A DNA stretch of 64,000 nucleotides, from the NCBI GenBank assembly GCA_963765785.1, contig CAVXXW010000019.1, positions 248,001 through 312,000 on the forward strand, given 5' to 3'. The DNA comes from AC-32 sp963765785. GTDB taxonomy: Bacteria; Actinomycetota; Thermoleophilia; Gaiellales; Gaiellaceae. Shown one piece after another: positions 17,301-24,702 of this stretch (positions are counted from its first letter, which is position 1; each line of letters starts with the position of its first letter). The translations under genes and the position numbers were made by a program. The notes beneath the pieces are model-generated. The model was not told where the DNA came from and did no database searches. It worked only from the letters and a program-made list of their open reading frames with translations.

Positions 17301-17795
17301 GCTCTTGTTCGTGTCGAGGTGGTAGCGCGCGCTCGGGTAGATCTTCTGGACGGAGCCGACGCCCATCAGCCGCGGCAGGTCGCGGTAGCGCAGGCTGACG
17401 GTCATGCCGTCGAGGACGATCCGGTAGTGGTACGAGATCCGCGCGCTCGGGACGGCGCGGCGGATCTGGCGGGCGGCGACGGCCTGCGCGCGGGACAGGC
17501 GCGCGAGGTACGCCTGCGAGGACCGGCTCGCGATGTCGAGCTTCTTGCGCGGGCCGAAGGCGAAGAGGCCGGGGCCGTACGCCTGGGCGAGCGGCGGGAG
17601 GCGGAGCCCGACGAGCACGCGGATGCGTGCCTGCTGCTGGCCGCGCGGGATCCGAATCACGCCGTGGCGGACGCGCTGGAGCGTCGTGTCGCCGGTGCGC
17701 GGCAGGCGGATCGGCCGCAGGTCGGCCGAGGCGGTGACGGCAGTCGTGAGGACGAGCAGCGCCGCGACCAGCAACAGAAAGAAGTAGCGGCGCAA
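14376..17795 (-). CDS. Secreted subtilisin-like serine protease (S8) with PA insert
   Basis: A 1139-residue exported protease. I start it at TTG 17795, which gives a signal peptide (RRYFFLLLVAALLVLTT) and lies 7 nt after TAGGCT. An I9-like propeptide (about 55-160) precedes the catalytic domain, with Asp191 in VVDDGVD, His253 in HGTHVAG, the oxyanion Asn in ISAGND, and Ser611 in GTSMAAPHVSG. A protease-associated (PA) domain is inserted between the His and Ser blocks (about 440-545). The C-terminal 450 residues are Fn3/Ig-like beta domains, likely for substrate or wall binding. This resembles actinobacterial and plant cucumisin-type subtilases. Confidence 0.9.
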   Translation of the reverse strand: MRRYFFLLLVAALLVLTTAVTASADLRPIRLPRTGDTTLQRVRHGVIRIPRGQQQARIRVLVGLRLPPLAQAYGPGLFAFGPRKKLDIASRSSQAYLARLSRAQAVAARQIRRAVPSARISYHYRIVLDGMTVSLRYRDLPRLMGVGSVQKIYPSARYHLDTNKSPAVIRADTFWANTGGRGQGIKIGVVDDGVDQSNPYFDPTGFTYPSGFPKGGKKWTTPKVIVARAFPGPGSGRQGRLALNPTDSFHGTHVAGIAAGDAGTVAPAGSNSLFGPGHPQTVGLSGIAPRAQIGNYRVFDVPVPTGGLDAFTPEIVLAFEAAVNDGMDVINFSGGGPEIDPSSDALIDALDNVADAGVVPVISAGNDRDDFGLGSVGSPSNAPAAISVAAVSNLHVFGSELQVTGPGAPASLQQIPFSYNVDVPASWVAGQTLVDVGTIQGTNGQPVERHLCSPPGFDPNDPRFTSLPSGSLSGMVALVSRGSCTFASKVERVRQAGGTGIIVVDNRAGEANFIPLQLALPGGMISDLDGANLRAYLAAHAGRTTFAATAVSDPKEIQTGRSGVITSFSSAGPTNFDHLLKPDVAAPGENILSSSVKGAAGDNFIVLDGTSMAAPHVSGAAALLLQQHPAWTPEEVKSALMTSAQPAWGDTARTKEASVLLEGGGLIDVAAANDPKLFAEPSSLSFGYLNVNGRAARKPLLLSLTDAGTGGGTWNVAVQPQAATAGSSIAPATSSVTISPGGTVDLPIVATGSNGAPTGDDYGFVVLTRGSDQIRVPYYFSLQDPQVGRAPRVTIKPYQLGDTSKGTSYVSEYRFPLWPFGPPPDYTGKPFDENGAEHVYTVRVSEHVANAGVAVVASAPNALVEPWFLGSLNENDVQGYPGTPLNVNGLTFEYQFDNQAAAVDFPHEGRYFVSVDSRADPYTDEPLRGAYLLHSWQNDVTPPRFSFLTKVVTPGRPLLAAVATDRGSGVDPLSLVIGYKNTLLLAALYDPVTGLILWPLDGAPKITLGRTPLIAVASDYQESKNIDQAGNILPNTDFRSVRLRAVARPTLTWLLPRPKACVAKTEPLFVIAGASHGVRSVKFFDGKRRLGTVTHGSEGLFSLQWRTAKAKRGRHVLRVVVSDRRGARAAATRVARVCR

Positions 17796-17802
17796 GGACA
17801 GG

Positions 17803-17808
17803 AGCCTA
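17803..17808 (-). promoter_or_regulatory. -10 element TAGGCT for the subtilase gene
   Basis: TAGGCT followed by 7 nt and TTG 17795, identical in sequence and spacing to the acpS arrangement. It is the reason for choosing this start. Confidence 0.55.
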
Positions 17809-17827
17809 CCGCAGAAACCGGAGGACT

Positions 17828-17833
17828 TAGACT
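17828..17833 (+). promoter_or_regulatory. -10 element TAGACT for fabI
   Basis: TAGACT followed by 7 nt and ATG 17841; no Shine-Dalgarno site. It diverges from the subtilase -10 element only 19 bases away. Confidence 0.6.
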
Positions 17834-17840
17834 CGCCCAG

Positions 17841-18617
17841 ATGGGGCAATTCGACGGCAAGCGCGGCCTGGTTCTGGGCGTCGCGAACAAGCGCTCGATC
17901 GCCTGGGCGATTGCCCGCCGGCTCGCCGAGGGCGGGGCGTCGCTCGCCTTCACCTACCAGGGCGAGCGGATCGAGAAGGGTGTCCGCGAGCTCGCCGAGT
18001 CCGTCGACTCGCCGCTCGTGACCGAGTGCGACGTCCGCTCGGACGGCGACCTCGAGCGGGTCTTCGGCGAGGTGGGGGAGGCGTTCGGCGGGCAGCTCGA
18101 CCTGCTCGTGCATTCGGTTGCCTTCGCGGCCGCCGAGGACCTCGAGGGCCGCTTCACCGATACGCCGCGCGAGCGCTTCTGGATGGCGCTGGACATCTCG
18201 GCGTACTCGCTGGTCGCGTGCGCGCGGCTGGCGGAGCCGCTGATGGAGGCGGCGGGCGGCGGCTCGATCCTGACGATGACCTACCTCGGTGGCGAGCGCG
18301 CGGTGCCCCACTACAACGTGATGGGCGTCGCCAAGGCGACGCTCGACTCGTCCGTGCGCTACCTCGCGTGGGACCTCGGCCAGAAGAACATCCGCGTAAA
18401 CGCGGTCTCCGCGGGCCCGGTGCGCACGCTCGCCGCACGATCGATCGCGGGGTTCCCGACGATGGAGTCGATCGTCGAGGAACGCTCGCCGCTGCACCGC
18501 CCGATCGACGCGGACGACGTCGGCGCAGCCGGCGCGTACCTGCTCTCCGAGCACGCCCGCAACGTGACCGGGACGACGCTCTACGTCGACAGCGGGTACC
18601 ACGCGATGGGCATGTAG
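17841..18617 (+). CDS. fabI: Enoyl-[acyl-carrier-protein] reductase (NADH)
   Basis: Last reductive step of type II fatty-acid elongation. At 258 residues it is a typical FabI. It has the divergent SDR cofactor loop GVANKRSIAWAIA, SVAFAAAED after the fourth strand, and the catalytic pair in YNVMGVAKATL (Tyr-x6-Lys). The substrate loop is GPVRTLAARSIAGF and the terminal strand GTTLYVDSGYHAMGM. Met in YNVMGVAK replaces the more usual Met/Ala-rich variants without loss of catalytic residues. The mRNA appears leaderless. It is a single-gene unit divergent from the subtilase. Confidence 0.93.
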   Translation: MGQFDGKRGLVLGVANKRSIAWAIARRLAEGGASLAFTYQGERIEKGVRELAESVDSPLVTECDVRSDGDLERVFGEVGEAFGGQLDLLVHSVAFAAAEDLEGRFTDTPRERFWMALDISAYSLVACARLAEPLMEAAGGGSILTMTYLGGERAVPHYNVMGVAKATLDSSVRYLAWDLGQKNIRVNAVSAGPVRTLAARSIAGFPTMESIVEERSPLHRPIDADDVGAAGAYLLSEHARNVTGTTLYVDSGYHAMGM

Positions 18618-18654
18618 TCGCGTGGAGGAGCTCGACGCGAGGTAGACCTACGAC

Positions 18655-18855
18655 GTGGCCTCGCGCGTCTACGAGGAGGCGTCGAGGGAGTTCTGGCAGT
18701 ACCTCTCGCGGCGAACGGTGTCGAGGCTCGGCCTGCAGCCGGGCGAGCGTGTCCTCGACATCGCCTGCCGCACCGGGCCCGGCATCGTAGAGGCGGCGCG
18801 GCTCGTCGGCGAGAACGGCCCCGCGAGGTCGTGCTCCAGGCGCACTACGCGCTAG
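18655..18855 (+). pseudogene. Remnant of a SAM methyltransferase gene
   Basis: A GTG start opens a 66-residue frame that begins like a UbiE-type methyltransferase (SRVYEEASREFWQYLSRRTV, then motif I RVLDIACRTGPG and EAARLVGENG) and then stops. Only about the first quarter of the family length remains. In another frame the following bases read REVVLQAHYALAR, resembling a methyltransferase C-terminus, which suggests an internal deletion. Motif I carries Arg in place of the first Gly (ACRTG for ACGTG). The stop lies in CTAG shared with the convergent membrane gene. Confidence 0.6.
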
Positions 18856-20735
18856 CGCGTAGGCCGGGCTAGCACGCGCAGGCCGTTTGCGGCGCTGGCG
18901 ACGTCGATGCCGACGAGGTGCCAGCCGCTCGACCCGACGCGCCCCTCGACGGGGTGTGTCACGCGCTCCTCGTGCACGCGCCGGCCGTCGACCGTCACGG
19001 TCACGCGAACGGGCTTGCGCGTCGAGAGCTGCACCCGGATCGGCCCCTTGGCCCAGAACGCCGCGTGGCTGTAGCGCGGCGATTGGCCGTTCCAGCCCTC
19101 GCAGAAGACGACGCGCCGGGTCGGCTCGGGGACCGGTGAGGTTCCGCCCGAGCGGCCACGCTCGGTCATCGTCACGCCGTCGCCGCGCCTCACCTGCCCG
19201 AAGCCGTGCCGCAGAAGCTCGCGCCACGCGAACCAGCCGGTGTCTCCGGCGAGGCCGCGGTGGAACGCGACGTAGCGTACGCCGAGCCGGCGCAGCAGCG
19301 TGGCGTCCCCGGGGCGCCAGTCGCCACAGTTCAGCTCGGCCAGCCGCAGCGAGAGCTTTGCCGCGGCATCGGGCGCGATCGTCGAGTAGCCGCCCGGCCG
19401 CTCGCGCCGCGCGAACTGGTCGTACCAGAGGTAGACGCTGCCGAGCTGCACGTTCGGGTGGAGCACGGGGAGCTCGAGCAGGCGGCCCGGCGCCATCAGG
19501 CCTTTGTAGGCCGCCGTGCCCTTGGAGGCGGCCGCCGCGTCGTAGATCGACACGCGCAGGTCGGCCGCGACCAGCACGACGAGCACCGCCACGAGGATCC
19601 AGCGCAGGCGCGAGGCGGCGAACGCCACGAGCGCTGCGAGGCAGAGGCACGCGACCGGCATCAGCCGCTCGGGCACGCGTGGGTAGCGCAGCGGCGCCAG
19701 GTGGTGCCAGAGCGTCGAGTAGAGCGGAAAGTGCGTCCCGAGCGCGAGCAGCACCGGCACGAGCGCGCCCAGCGCGAGCACGACGACGAGCCACCACCGG
19801 CGCGCGAGGACGAGCAGCACCAGCCCTGCCAGCGCGAGCAGCGGCACGAGCCAGCCGAGGAAGACGAAGCTCTCGAGCCCGTGACGCGGGTGCCGCGTGA
19901 CGAAGTCGAGGCCGGTCGCCGAGTAGTGCGCGACCTCGCGCAGCGAGCGGCCGCCCGCGCCGATCCCGCTCGCCGAGAAGTGCCCGACGACGAGGCCCGC
20001 AGCTACGGCCGGCACGACCGCGAGCGCGCCGCCCCAGGCGCGGCGGCAGAGCGCGTAGAGCAGGAAGAACGGGATCGCCCCGAGCGCGAGGTGGACGTCC
20101 GAGAACGGGATCGAGGCCAGCGTCGCTGCGGCGCCCGCGTACCACCACCACGAGCCACGCCGGCCGCGTTCCAGCGCCCACAGCGCGAGCGGCAGTAGCG
20201 CCGAGACCGGGCCGCGCAGATGGCCGGCACTCTGTGCGACGCGGTACGGCTCGAGCGCGAAGACGAAGCCGCCGAGCGCCGCCGCGGCCACCGGCAGCGA
20301 CAGCTCGCGCAGCCAGAGGTAGGTGAATCCCCCGGCCGCGAGGTAGCTCAGCAGCAGGAACACGTTCCACGCGCGCACGTGCCCGAAGAGCGCGTCGAGC
20401 GGCCAGAACGGCAGCCCGAACGGCCAGCCGCCGAAGTTCCAGCGCGGCGGGCTCTCGGGCCGGAACGTGTACGGGTCCCGCCACGGCGCGTTCCCGTGCG
20501 AGAGTTGGTCGCCGACGAGCCAGAGGTGGTACTCCGCCTGCAGGTGGTCGCCGGCCGCCGCCTCGCCGGGCACGATCGTCTCCCGCGCGAGGAAGCGCGA
20601 GCCGAAGTGGTCGAGCTGCGGCGCCATCGCCAGCAGCCCCGCGCCGAGGTACAGCGCGACGAGAAGCGCTACAAGGCCCGGGCGGCCGAGAGCAGCTCGT
20701 CGAAGTCCGGCACCTCTGCCGCCTCGTACCGCCAT
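18852..20735 (-). CDS. Polytopic membrane protein, YfhO/glycosyltransferase-C-like
   Basis: A 627-residue integral membrane protein with about 10-12 hydrophobic helices in the first 430 residues and a soluble C-terminal beta-rich region of about 200 residues. The first extracytoplasmic loop contains DHLQAEYHLWLVGDQL followed by a WRDPYTF segment, reminiscent of GT-C lipid-linked sugar transferases and YfhO-type proteins, where acidic residues in loop 1 are catalytic. The acceptor and donor are unknown. ATG 20735 overlaps the end of the peroxiredoxin gene by 67 bases; ATG 20627 is a later alternative but would remove the first helix. It is the last gene of the sigma-factor run. Confidence 0.7.
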   Translation of the reverse strand: MAVRGGRGAGLRRAALGRPGLVALLVALYLGAGLLAMAPQLDHFGSRFLARETIVPGEAAAGDHLQAEYHLWLVGDQLSHGNAPWRDPYTFRPESPPRWNFGGWPFGLPFWPLDALFGHVRAWNVFLLLSYLAAGGFTYLWLRELSLPVAAAALGGFVFALEPYRVAQSAGHLRGPVSALLPLALWALERGRRGSWWWYAGAAATLASIPFSDVHLALGAIPFFLLYALCRRAWGGALAVVPAVAAGLVVGHFSASGIGAGGRSLREVAHYSATGLDFVTRHPRHGLESFVFLGWLVPLLALAGLVLLVLARRWWLVVVLALGALVPVLLALGTHFPLYSTLWHHLAPLRYPRVPERLMPVACLCLAALVAFAASRLRWILVAVLVVLVAADLRVSIYDAAAASKGTAAYKGLMAPGRLLELPVLHPNVQLGSVYLWYDQFARRERPGGYSTIAPDAAAKLSLRLAELNCGDWRPGDATLLRRLGVRYVAFHRGLAGDTGWFAWRELLRHGFGQVRRGDGVTMTERGRSGGTSPVPEPTRRVVFCEGWNGQSPRYSHAAFWAKGPIRVQLSTRKPVRVTVTVDGRRVHEERVTHPVEGRVGSSGWHLVGIDVASAANGLRVLARPTR

Positions 20736-21127
20736 GCGCCGCGGACCGTACCGCCCCGGTCGATCAGGAAGGCCGTCCGCTCGGCGACGTCGTCGAAGCC
20801 GCGGAACGAATGGGCGACGCCGAACGCGCGAACCGTCTCCGCGTTCCAGTCGGAGAGCAGCGGGAAGTTGAGGTCGAGCGCCTGCATCCAGGCGATGTGC
20901 GTCCAGGGCGAGTCGCGCGAGATCCCCATCGCCTGCGCGCCCGCCTCCTCGAACTCTGCGCTCCTGTCACGCAGGAGCTCCATCTCGTTCGTTCAGGTCG
21001 ACGACCAGTCGAAGAGGTAGAAGAGGAGCAGTAGCGGCTTCTCAGCCGCGAGGTGGCGCAGCGAGACCTCCTCGCGCGGCGCCATCCACACGCGCACGTT
21101 CGGTACCCGCTCGCCTACCTGGAGCAC
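20669..21127 (-). CDS. AhpE-type peroxiredoxin with in-frame TGA at the catalytic position (likely selenoprotein)
   Basis: From GTG 21127 the frame reads VLQVGERVPNV ... EKPLLLLFYLFDWSST, then TGA (20995-20993), then TNEMELLRD ... and continues to TAG 20669: 152 residues including the TGA codon at position 45. Both sides align without gaps to AhpE peroxiredoxins, and the TGA falls exactly on the peroxidatic cysteine (S/T-x-x-C). The conserved Arg is in ERTAFLIDRGG and the strand LNFPLLSDW follows. No cysteine exists anywhere in the protein, so without selenocysteine it has no redox residue. A 7-bp hairpin starts 14 nt after the TGA. A start at ATG 20983 would give only an inactive 104-residue fragment. 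A nonsense mutation is the alternative. The gene lies 10 bases after the M14 carboxypeptidase gene in a sigma-factor operon. Confidence 0.75.
20960..20978 (-). promoter_or_regulatory. SECIS-like hairpin 14 nt after the in-frame TGA
   Basis: On the coding strand GCTCCTG pairs perfectly with CAGGAGC around the 5-nt loop CGTGA. Bacterial SECIS elements lie just downstream of the UGA inside the coding region. Distance and loop size fit; the loop sequence is not diagnostic. Confidence 0.5.
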
Positions 21128-21137
21128 GGGTGCGAGC

Positions 21138-21842
21138 TTACGGCAGCGCCCGCGCGAGCGCGATCACGGCAGACGCGTTGCGGCGTGCGGTTGCCGTCGA
21201 GATCGAGCCGGCCTGGAACTCGGCCACGAACGCAGGCGAGCGCGGGAACTGCCGGCGCTCCCAGCGGGTTGCCGCTCCGGGCGGCGCGGCGAGGTGGTGG
21301 TAGGGCAGGCCGCTCAGGCGCGCGTAGCGCTTCAGGACGGCGACGTGCGGGTCGGAGCCGTAGACCTCGTCGAGAGGCTGGTGGTACCAGATTGTCAGCG
21401 CGGGCTGGATGTGGAGAATGAAGGCCCGCATCGCGCGGTTCTCGGGCTCCGACAGCGGCCGTGGGCCCGAGTAGTAGCCGTCCCAAGGCACGCCGTTGTG
21501 CACCCAGCCGACGGGCCAGTTGCGGTTCAGGTCTACGCCGTGCACGTTCTGCCGGGTGCCGGCGGCGAGGCCGTCCGGGTTGACCGTCGGGACGAGCCAG
21601 AGGTGCACGTGCGGCGGCAGCGGCATCCGGCGCAGCTGCGCGATCACGCGCAGGCCCGCCGGTTCGGTGCCGTGGATGACGCCGACGACGAGCGTCGCGG
21701 GCGCCGTCGGGTCGCCGCGCTCGTACGCGACGATCGGCCGGCCGCGGACCGAGTGGCCGACGACGATCGACTGCTGCCTCTGGGGTGCGGCGGCCGCCGT
21801 CGAGGCGAGGACGAGGAGAGCGACGACCAGCCCGCGCAGCAC
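21138..21842 (-). CDS. Secreted zinc carboxypeptidase, M14 family
   Basis: A 234-residue exported metallopeptidase. The signal peptide is MLRGLVVALLVLASTAAA. Zinc ligands are His and Glu in VIHGTEPAG and the third His in IWYHQPLDEV. The substrate-binding Arg lies in DLNRNWPVGW, and the catalytic Glu is in FVAEFQAG. The DPHVAVLK segment and short length match the MpaA/murein-tripeptide amidase-like branch of M14, so a role in cell-wall peptide trimming is plausible but unproven. It begins 9 bases after the frameshifted propeller gene and ends 10 bases before the peroxiredoxin start, within the sigma-factor run. Confidence 0.87.
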   Translation of the reverse strand: MLRGLVVALLVLASTAAAAPQRQQSIVVGHSVRGRPIVAYERGDPTAPATLVVGVIHGTEPAGLRVIAQLRRMPLPPHVHLWLVPTVNPDGLAAGTRQNVHGVDLNRNWPVGWVHNGVPWDGYYSGPRPLSEPENRAMRAFILHIQPALTIWYHQPLDEVYGSDPHVAVLKRYARLSGLPYHHLAAPPGAATRWERRQFPRSPAFVAEFQAGSISTATARRNASAVIALARALP

Positions 21843-21851
21843 AGGCGCACG

Positions 21852-22932
21852 CTACCCGCAGCACCAGCCCGCGATGCGCGCGTCGCGGCCGAACTGCTGC
21901 GTGATCCGTGCGACTCCGACGATCCTGCGCAGGTGCACGCGGACGAACACCCACTGGTTCGCCGTCGGCCACGAGACCAGCAGCCAGCGGCCGTCGGGCG
22001 AGGACGCGAGCTGGTCGAACACGCCGGTTCCGCGGAAGAGCGTCCGGCCGGTGACGAGCGAGAAGACGCTGCTGCCGTTGCCCGCGGTACGGGCGGCAAC
22101 GACGTCGTTGCGGCCGACGAAGGTTGCGTCGCGGTCCGAAGTCGCGTCCGACGGGTCGTCGGCTGCGACCACGCGGCGGCCGGCGTAGACGCGGGTCCTG
22201 TGCGGCGTGAACACGAGCAGGAGCCGACCGTCGCGCGACCACGCGAGCTTCGTCGGCGCCGGTTCGAGCCGCCGCAGGACGGTGCCGCTGTCGGTGTCGA
22301 GGACGACTGCGCTCCGGCCGTCGGAGTAGGCGAGCACGCGGCCCGGGCCCGGCCGCCACGCGGGCGCGACGAGCGCGGCGCGGGCGAGGGCATGGTCGCC
22401 CGTTCCGTCGCCGGCCACGATCCGCAGCTGGCCGCCCGAGAGGTAGGCGATGCGGGTGTCCGTTCGCGTCCCCGTCCAGGCCGGGAAGCGCGGCGCCGGG
22501 CGCGCGAGCGTCCAGCGGATGCCGCCCTCCGGGTCGAGCACGACGAGCTGGTTCGCGCGTGTGCCCGCGACGAAGAGCCCGTGCGGCGAGAAGGCTCGCG
22601 TCGCGGTAGCGGCCGAGCAGGCGCTTCGACCCGTTCGCGTGCACGAGCCACGCGCCCTCGCGGCTCGTCACGAGCAGCTGGCCCGGCGCCGGCAGCGAGA
22701 ACAGCGCCTGCTCGGCCTGCTTGACGCCGACCGCCTCGCGCAGCGAATGGACGACCGAGCGGCCCGGCGGGCTGAGGGCCGCTGCGACGACTGCGGCGAC
22801 GACGGCGACCGCCACGACCGGCTGCCAGTGGCGCCGGGGCCATGAGACCGGCTCGCGCTGCTCGTACGCGGCGCGGACGACCTCCCAGGCCCGGTCCTCC
22901 GCCTCGCGCTCCCCGGGTGCGCAGAACCTCAT
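21852..22932 (-). pseudogene. Membrane-anchored beta-propeller protein, single-base frameshift
   Basis: Two frames together encode one protein of about 359 residues. The first (from ATG 22932) has a short cytoplasmic part, a membrane helix (PVVAVAVVAAVVAAALSP) and the start of a propeller up to RYRDAS. The second continues with SPHGLFVAG and repeated SRDGR/SPDGR-type blades to the stop at 21852. Removing one C of the CC opposite GG at 22593-22594 joins them as ASFSPHGLFVAG. The gene overlaps the sigma-factor stop (ATGA), so a membrane-bound sigma partner is likely. The shift may be a sequencing error or a real inactivation. Confidence 0.7.
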
Positions 22933-23438
22933 TCGAGCCGCTCCTTCAGGGCGTCGAGCCCGCGGCGCAGGCGCGAGTTGACCGTCCCGCGCGGCAGCTC
23001 GAGCAACTCCGCGATCTCCCCGGGCGTGTACTCGAGCAGGTAGCGCAGGACGATCACGGCGCGGTGCTCAGGCGAGAGGCGCCCGAGCTCTTGCAGCAGC
23101 TGCTCGTCGTGCTCGGGCGGGTCGGATGCGGGGCCGTCGACGGGCGGCGCTTCGGGCCGCAGCGCCCGGGCACGCGCCCAGTCGATCGCGCGGTTGACGA
23201 CGATCCGGTGCAGCCACGGCCCGAACGGGCGCCGGCGATCGAAGCGGTCGAGCGCCCGGATCGCCGCGAGAAAGCCCTCCTGGGCAATGTCCTCGGCGGC
23301 GGCGGCGTCCCGGACGACGAGGTAGGCGGCGCGGTACGCGGAAGCCCAGTGCGTGCGGAACAGCGCCTCGAAGTCCGAGACCGACCCGGCCTGCGCCCGC
23401 CGCACCCAGGCCCGCTCGTCGCGGCCGGAGCCCGCCAT
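22929..23438 (-). CDS. ECF-type RNA polymerase sigma factor
   Basis: A 169-residue sigma-70-family factor. Region 2 spans about 22-92 (FEALFRTHWASAYRAAYLVV, DAAAAEDIAQEGFLAAIRAL, then the core-binding segment RPFGPWLHRIVVNRAIDWAR). Region 4 spans about 115-165 (LSPEHRAVIVLRYLLEYTPG, with the helix-turn-helix EIAELLELPRGTVNSRLRRG). It starts at ATG 23438, 6 nt after TATAGT. Its stop overlaps the start of the membrane-anchored propeller, the position where anti-sigma factors usually lie. The operon continues with M14 carboxypeptidase, the TGA-containing peroxiredoxin and a membrane protein, suggesting an envelope or oxidant stress regulon. Confidence 0.9.
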   Translation of the reverse strand: MAGSGRDERAWVRRAQAGSVSDFEALFRTHWASAYRAAYLVVRDAAAAEDIAQEGFLAAIRALDRFDRRRPFGPWLHRIVVNRAIDWARARALRPEAPPVDGPASDPPEHDEQLLQELGRLSPEHRAVIVLRYLLEYTPGEIAELLELPRGTVNSRLRRGLDALKERLE

Positions 23439-23444
23439 TCGCCG

Positions 23445-23450
23445 ACTATA
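23445..23450 (-). promoter_or_regulatory. -10 element TATAGT for the sigma-factor operon
   Basis: TATAGT on the minus strand, 6 nt before ATG 23438; no Shine-Dalgarno site, so translation is probably leaderless. Confidence 0.55.
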
Positions 23451-23494
23451 CGAGGGCGCCTCGCGAAGAGGTCCATGGACGGAAATACGAATAA

Positions 23495-23511
23495 GGACCT
23501 CGGTTAGGTCC
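23495..23511. repeat. 6-bp inverted repeat in the divergent sigma/secreted-protein region
   Basis: GGACCT (23495) and AGGTCC (23506) form a perfect inverted repeat with a 5-nt loop 18 bases before GTG 23529. AGGTCC also occurs at 23469. It could be an operator or a leader hairpin; nothing else is seen in the 90-base intergenic region. Confidence 0.35.
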
Positions 23512-23528
23512 GCCTCCGTAGTGAGGGC

Positions 23529-24689
23529 GTGCGCCGTGGAATCGTGATCGCCCTTCTCGTGTCGGCCGTCGCGACGGCACTTGCGCCGACAACGGCCGCG
23601 GCCTCGAACTGTGCGTCGGCCTTGCCGCTGGCGCCCAAGGGACTGCCGGTGCCGGTCGTCTTCCGGACGGCGTGCGGCGCCTATCGTGCGGCGGGGGACG
23701 GAGCCGTCGCTCGCAGCCGGTCGGCCAAGTCTCCCTGGTCGTCTCGGTCGCCGTTCCAAGTCGACGTGCGCGCTGGACACGTCGTGCTCATCCAGCGCGG
23801 AACCGTCCGCTGGCGCTCGCAGCGTCGCTTCAACTCCCCGGCGTCGGACTTCGACTCCGTCGCGTTCGGCAAGCACGCGTTCGCTTTCAGCTTCATGCGC
23901 GGCCGCCTCTGGGTCTCGCGGCTCGGAGGTCACGAGCACGCCGTGGGCTGGAGCGAGGGCGCACTGAGCTGGACGAACCGCGGCGACCTGCTCAGCGTGC
24001 AACGGCGTCACCGCGAATGGCAGCTCGCCGTTCGCGATCGCGGCGGCACCCACCCGCAGGTAATCGCACGTTCTGTCCGGGACTTCCTGGTCGACGATGC
24101 GAGCCGAACGGTGGTCTACGTCAGCGCCTCTGGATCTCTCGTCCGCACCGACGGCCGTTCGAGGCAGGCTCTCGGCAACCTCGAATCGCTCGGCTTCGGC
24201 GTTCGCCCGACGCTGCAGGTACTTCCGCGGAACATGATCGGGATCTCCTCGCCCAAGCGCCTCGCAGTTCTCCGAGGCGACGGCTCGGTGTTCGCGGCCA
24301 TGAGCTATCCGGCCGATCCGGCCGGTCTCACCAACGGCTGGCCGACGTTTGCCGTGACGAGCGATCGCATCGCAGTCGCAGTGGAGCTCGTGCGGCCGGC
24401 GCCCGGGGGCACAGCCGGCGAGGACGTCTACCTGCTGCGGCCGGGAGACACACTGGGAGCGCGTGTTGCTCGCCTACAAGACGACTGGGCCGGGTGCGGC
24501 TGGCTCGTGACGATGGTCTGGCGCGGCCCCTGGCTGCTCTACTCGGATTCTGTGGCCGACGTGCTCGCGATCGACACCGACGGCGGTGCAGAAATCGATC
24601 TCTCGACGACCGCGCGCCAGCTTCCCGGCGTCCACCTGGGCGAGGACAGCGGCGAGTACCTCGGGCTGGACTTCGCCGTCTGGGGCTAG
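23529..24689 (+). CDS. Secreted beta-propeller-like protein
   Basis: A 386-residue exported protein from GTG 23529, with a signal peptide (MRRGIVIALLVSAVATALAPTTAAA). The mature part is beta-rich with repeated short strands and turns (VLIQRGTVRWRSQRR, FMRGRLWVSRLGG, LVRTDGRSRQALG, LAVLRGDGSVFAAM) at roughly 40-50-residue spacing, suggesting a six- or seven-bladed propeller. Two cysteines near the N-terminus (SNCASAL and RTACGAY) may form a disulfide. No catalytic motif is visible and the family is not recognised. It diverges from the sigma-factor operon, so it may be part of the same regulon. Confidence 0.7.
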   Translation: MRRGIVIALLVSAVATALAPTTAAASNCASALPLAPKGLPVPVVFRTACGAYRAAGDGAVARSRSAKSPWSSRSPFQVDVRAGHVVLIQRGTVRWRSQRRFNSPASDFDSVAFGKHAFAFSFMRGRLWVSRLGGHEHAVGWSEGALSWTNRGDLLSVQRRHREWQLAVRDRGGTHPQVIARSVRDFLVDDASRTVVYVSASGSLVRTDGRSRQALGNLESLGFGVRPTLQVLPRNMIGISSPKRLAVLRGDGSVFAAMSYPADPAGLTNGWPTFAVTSDRIAVAVELVRPAPGGTAGEDVYLLRPGDTLGARVARLQDDWAGCGWLVTMVWRGPWLLYSDSVADVLAIDTDGGAEIDLSTTARQLPGVHLGEDSGEYLGLDFAVWG

Positions 24690-24702
24690 AGACCGCGACG
24701 CA

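Noticed and set aside
20669..20983. Treating the peroxiredoxin as a complete 104-residue gene from ATG 20983
   Set aside because: It would lack the first two strands and the catalytic residue, while the upstream 44 codons align perfectly with AhpE N-termini.
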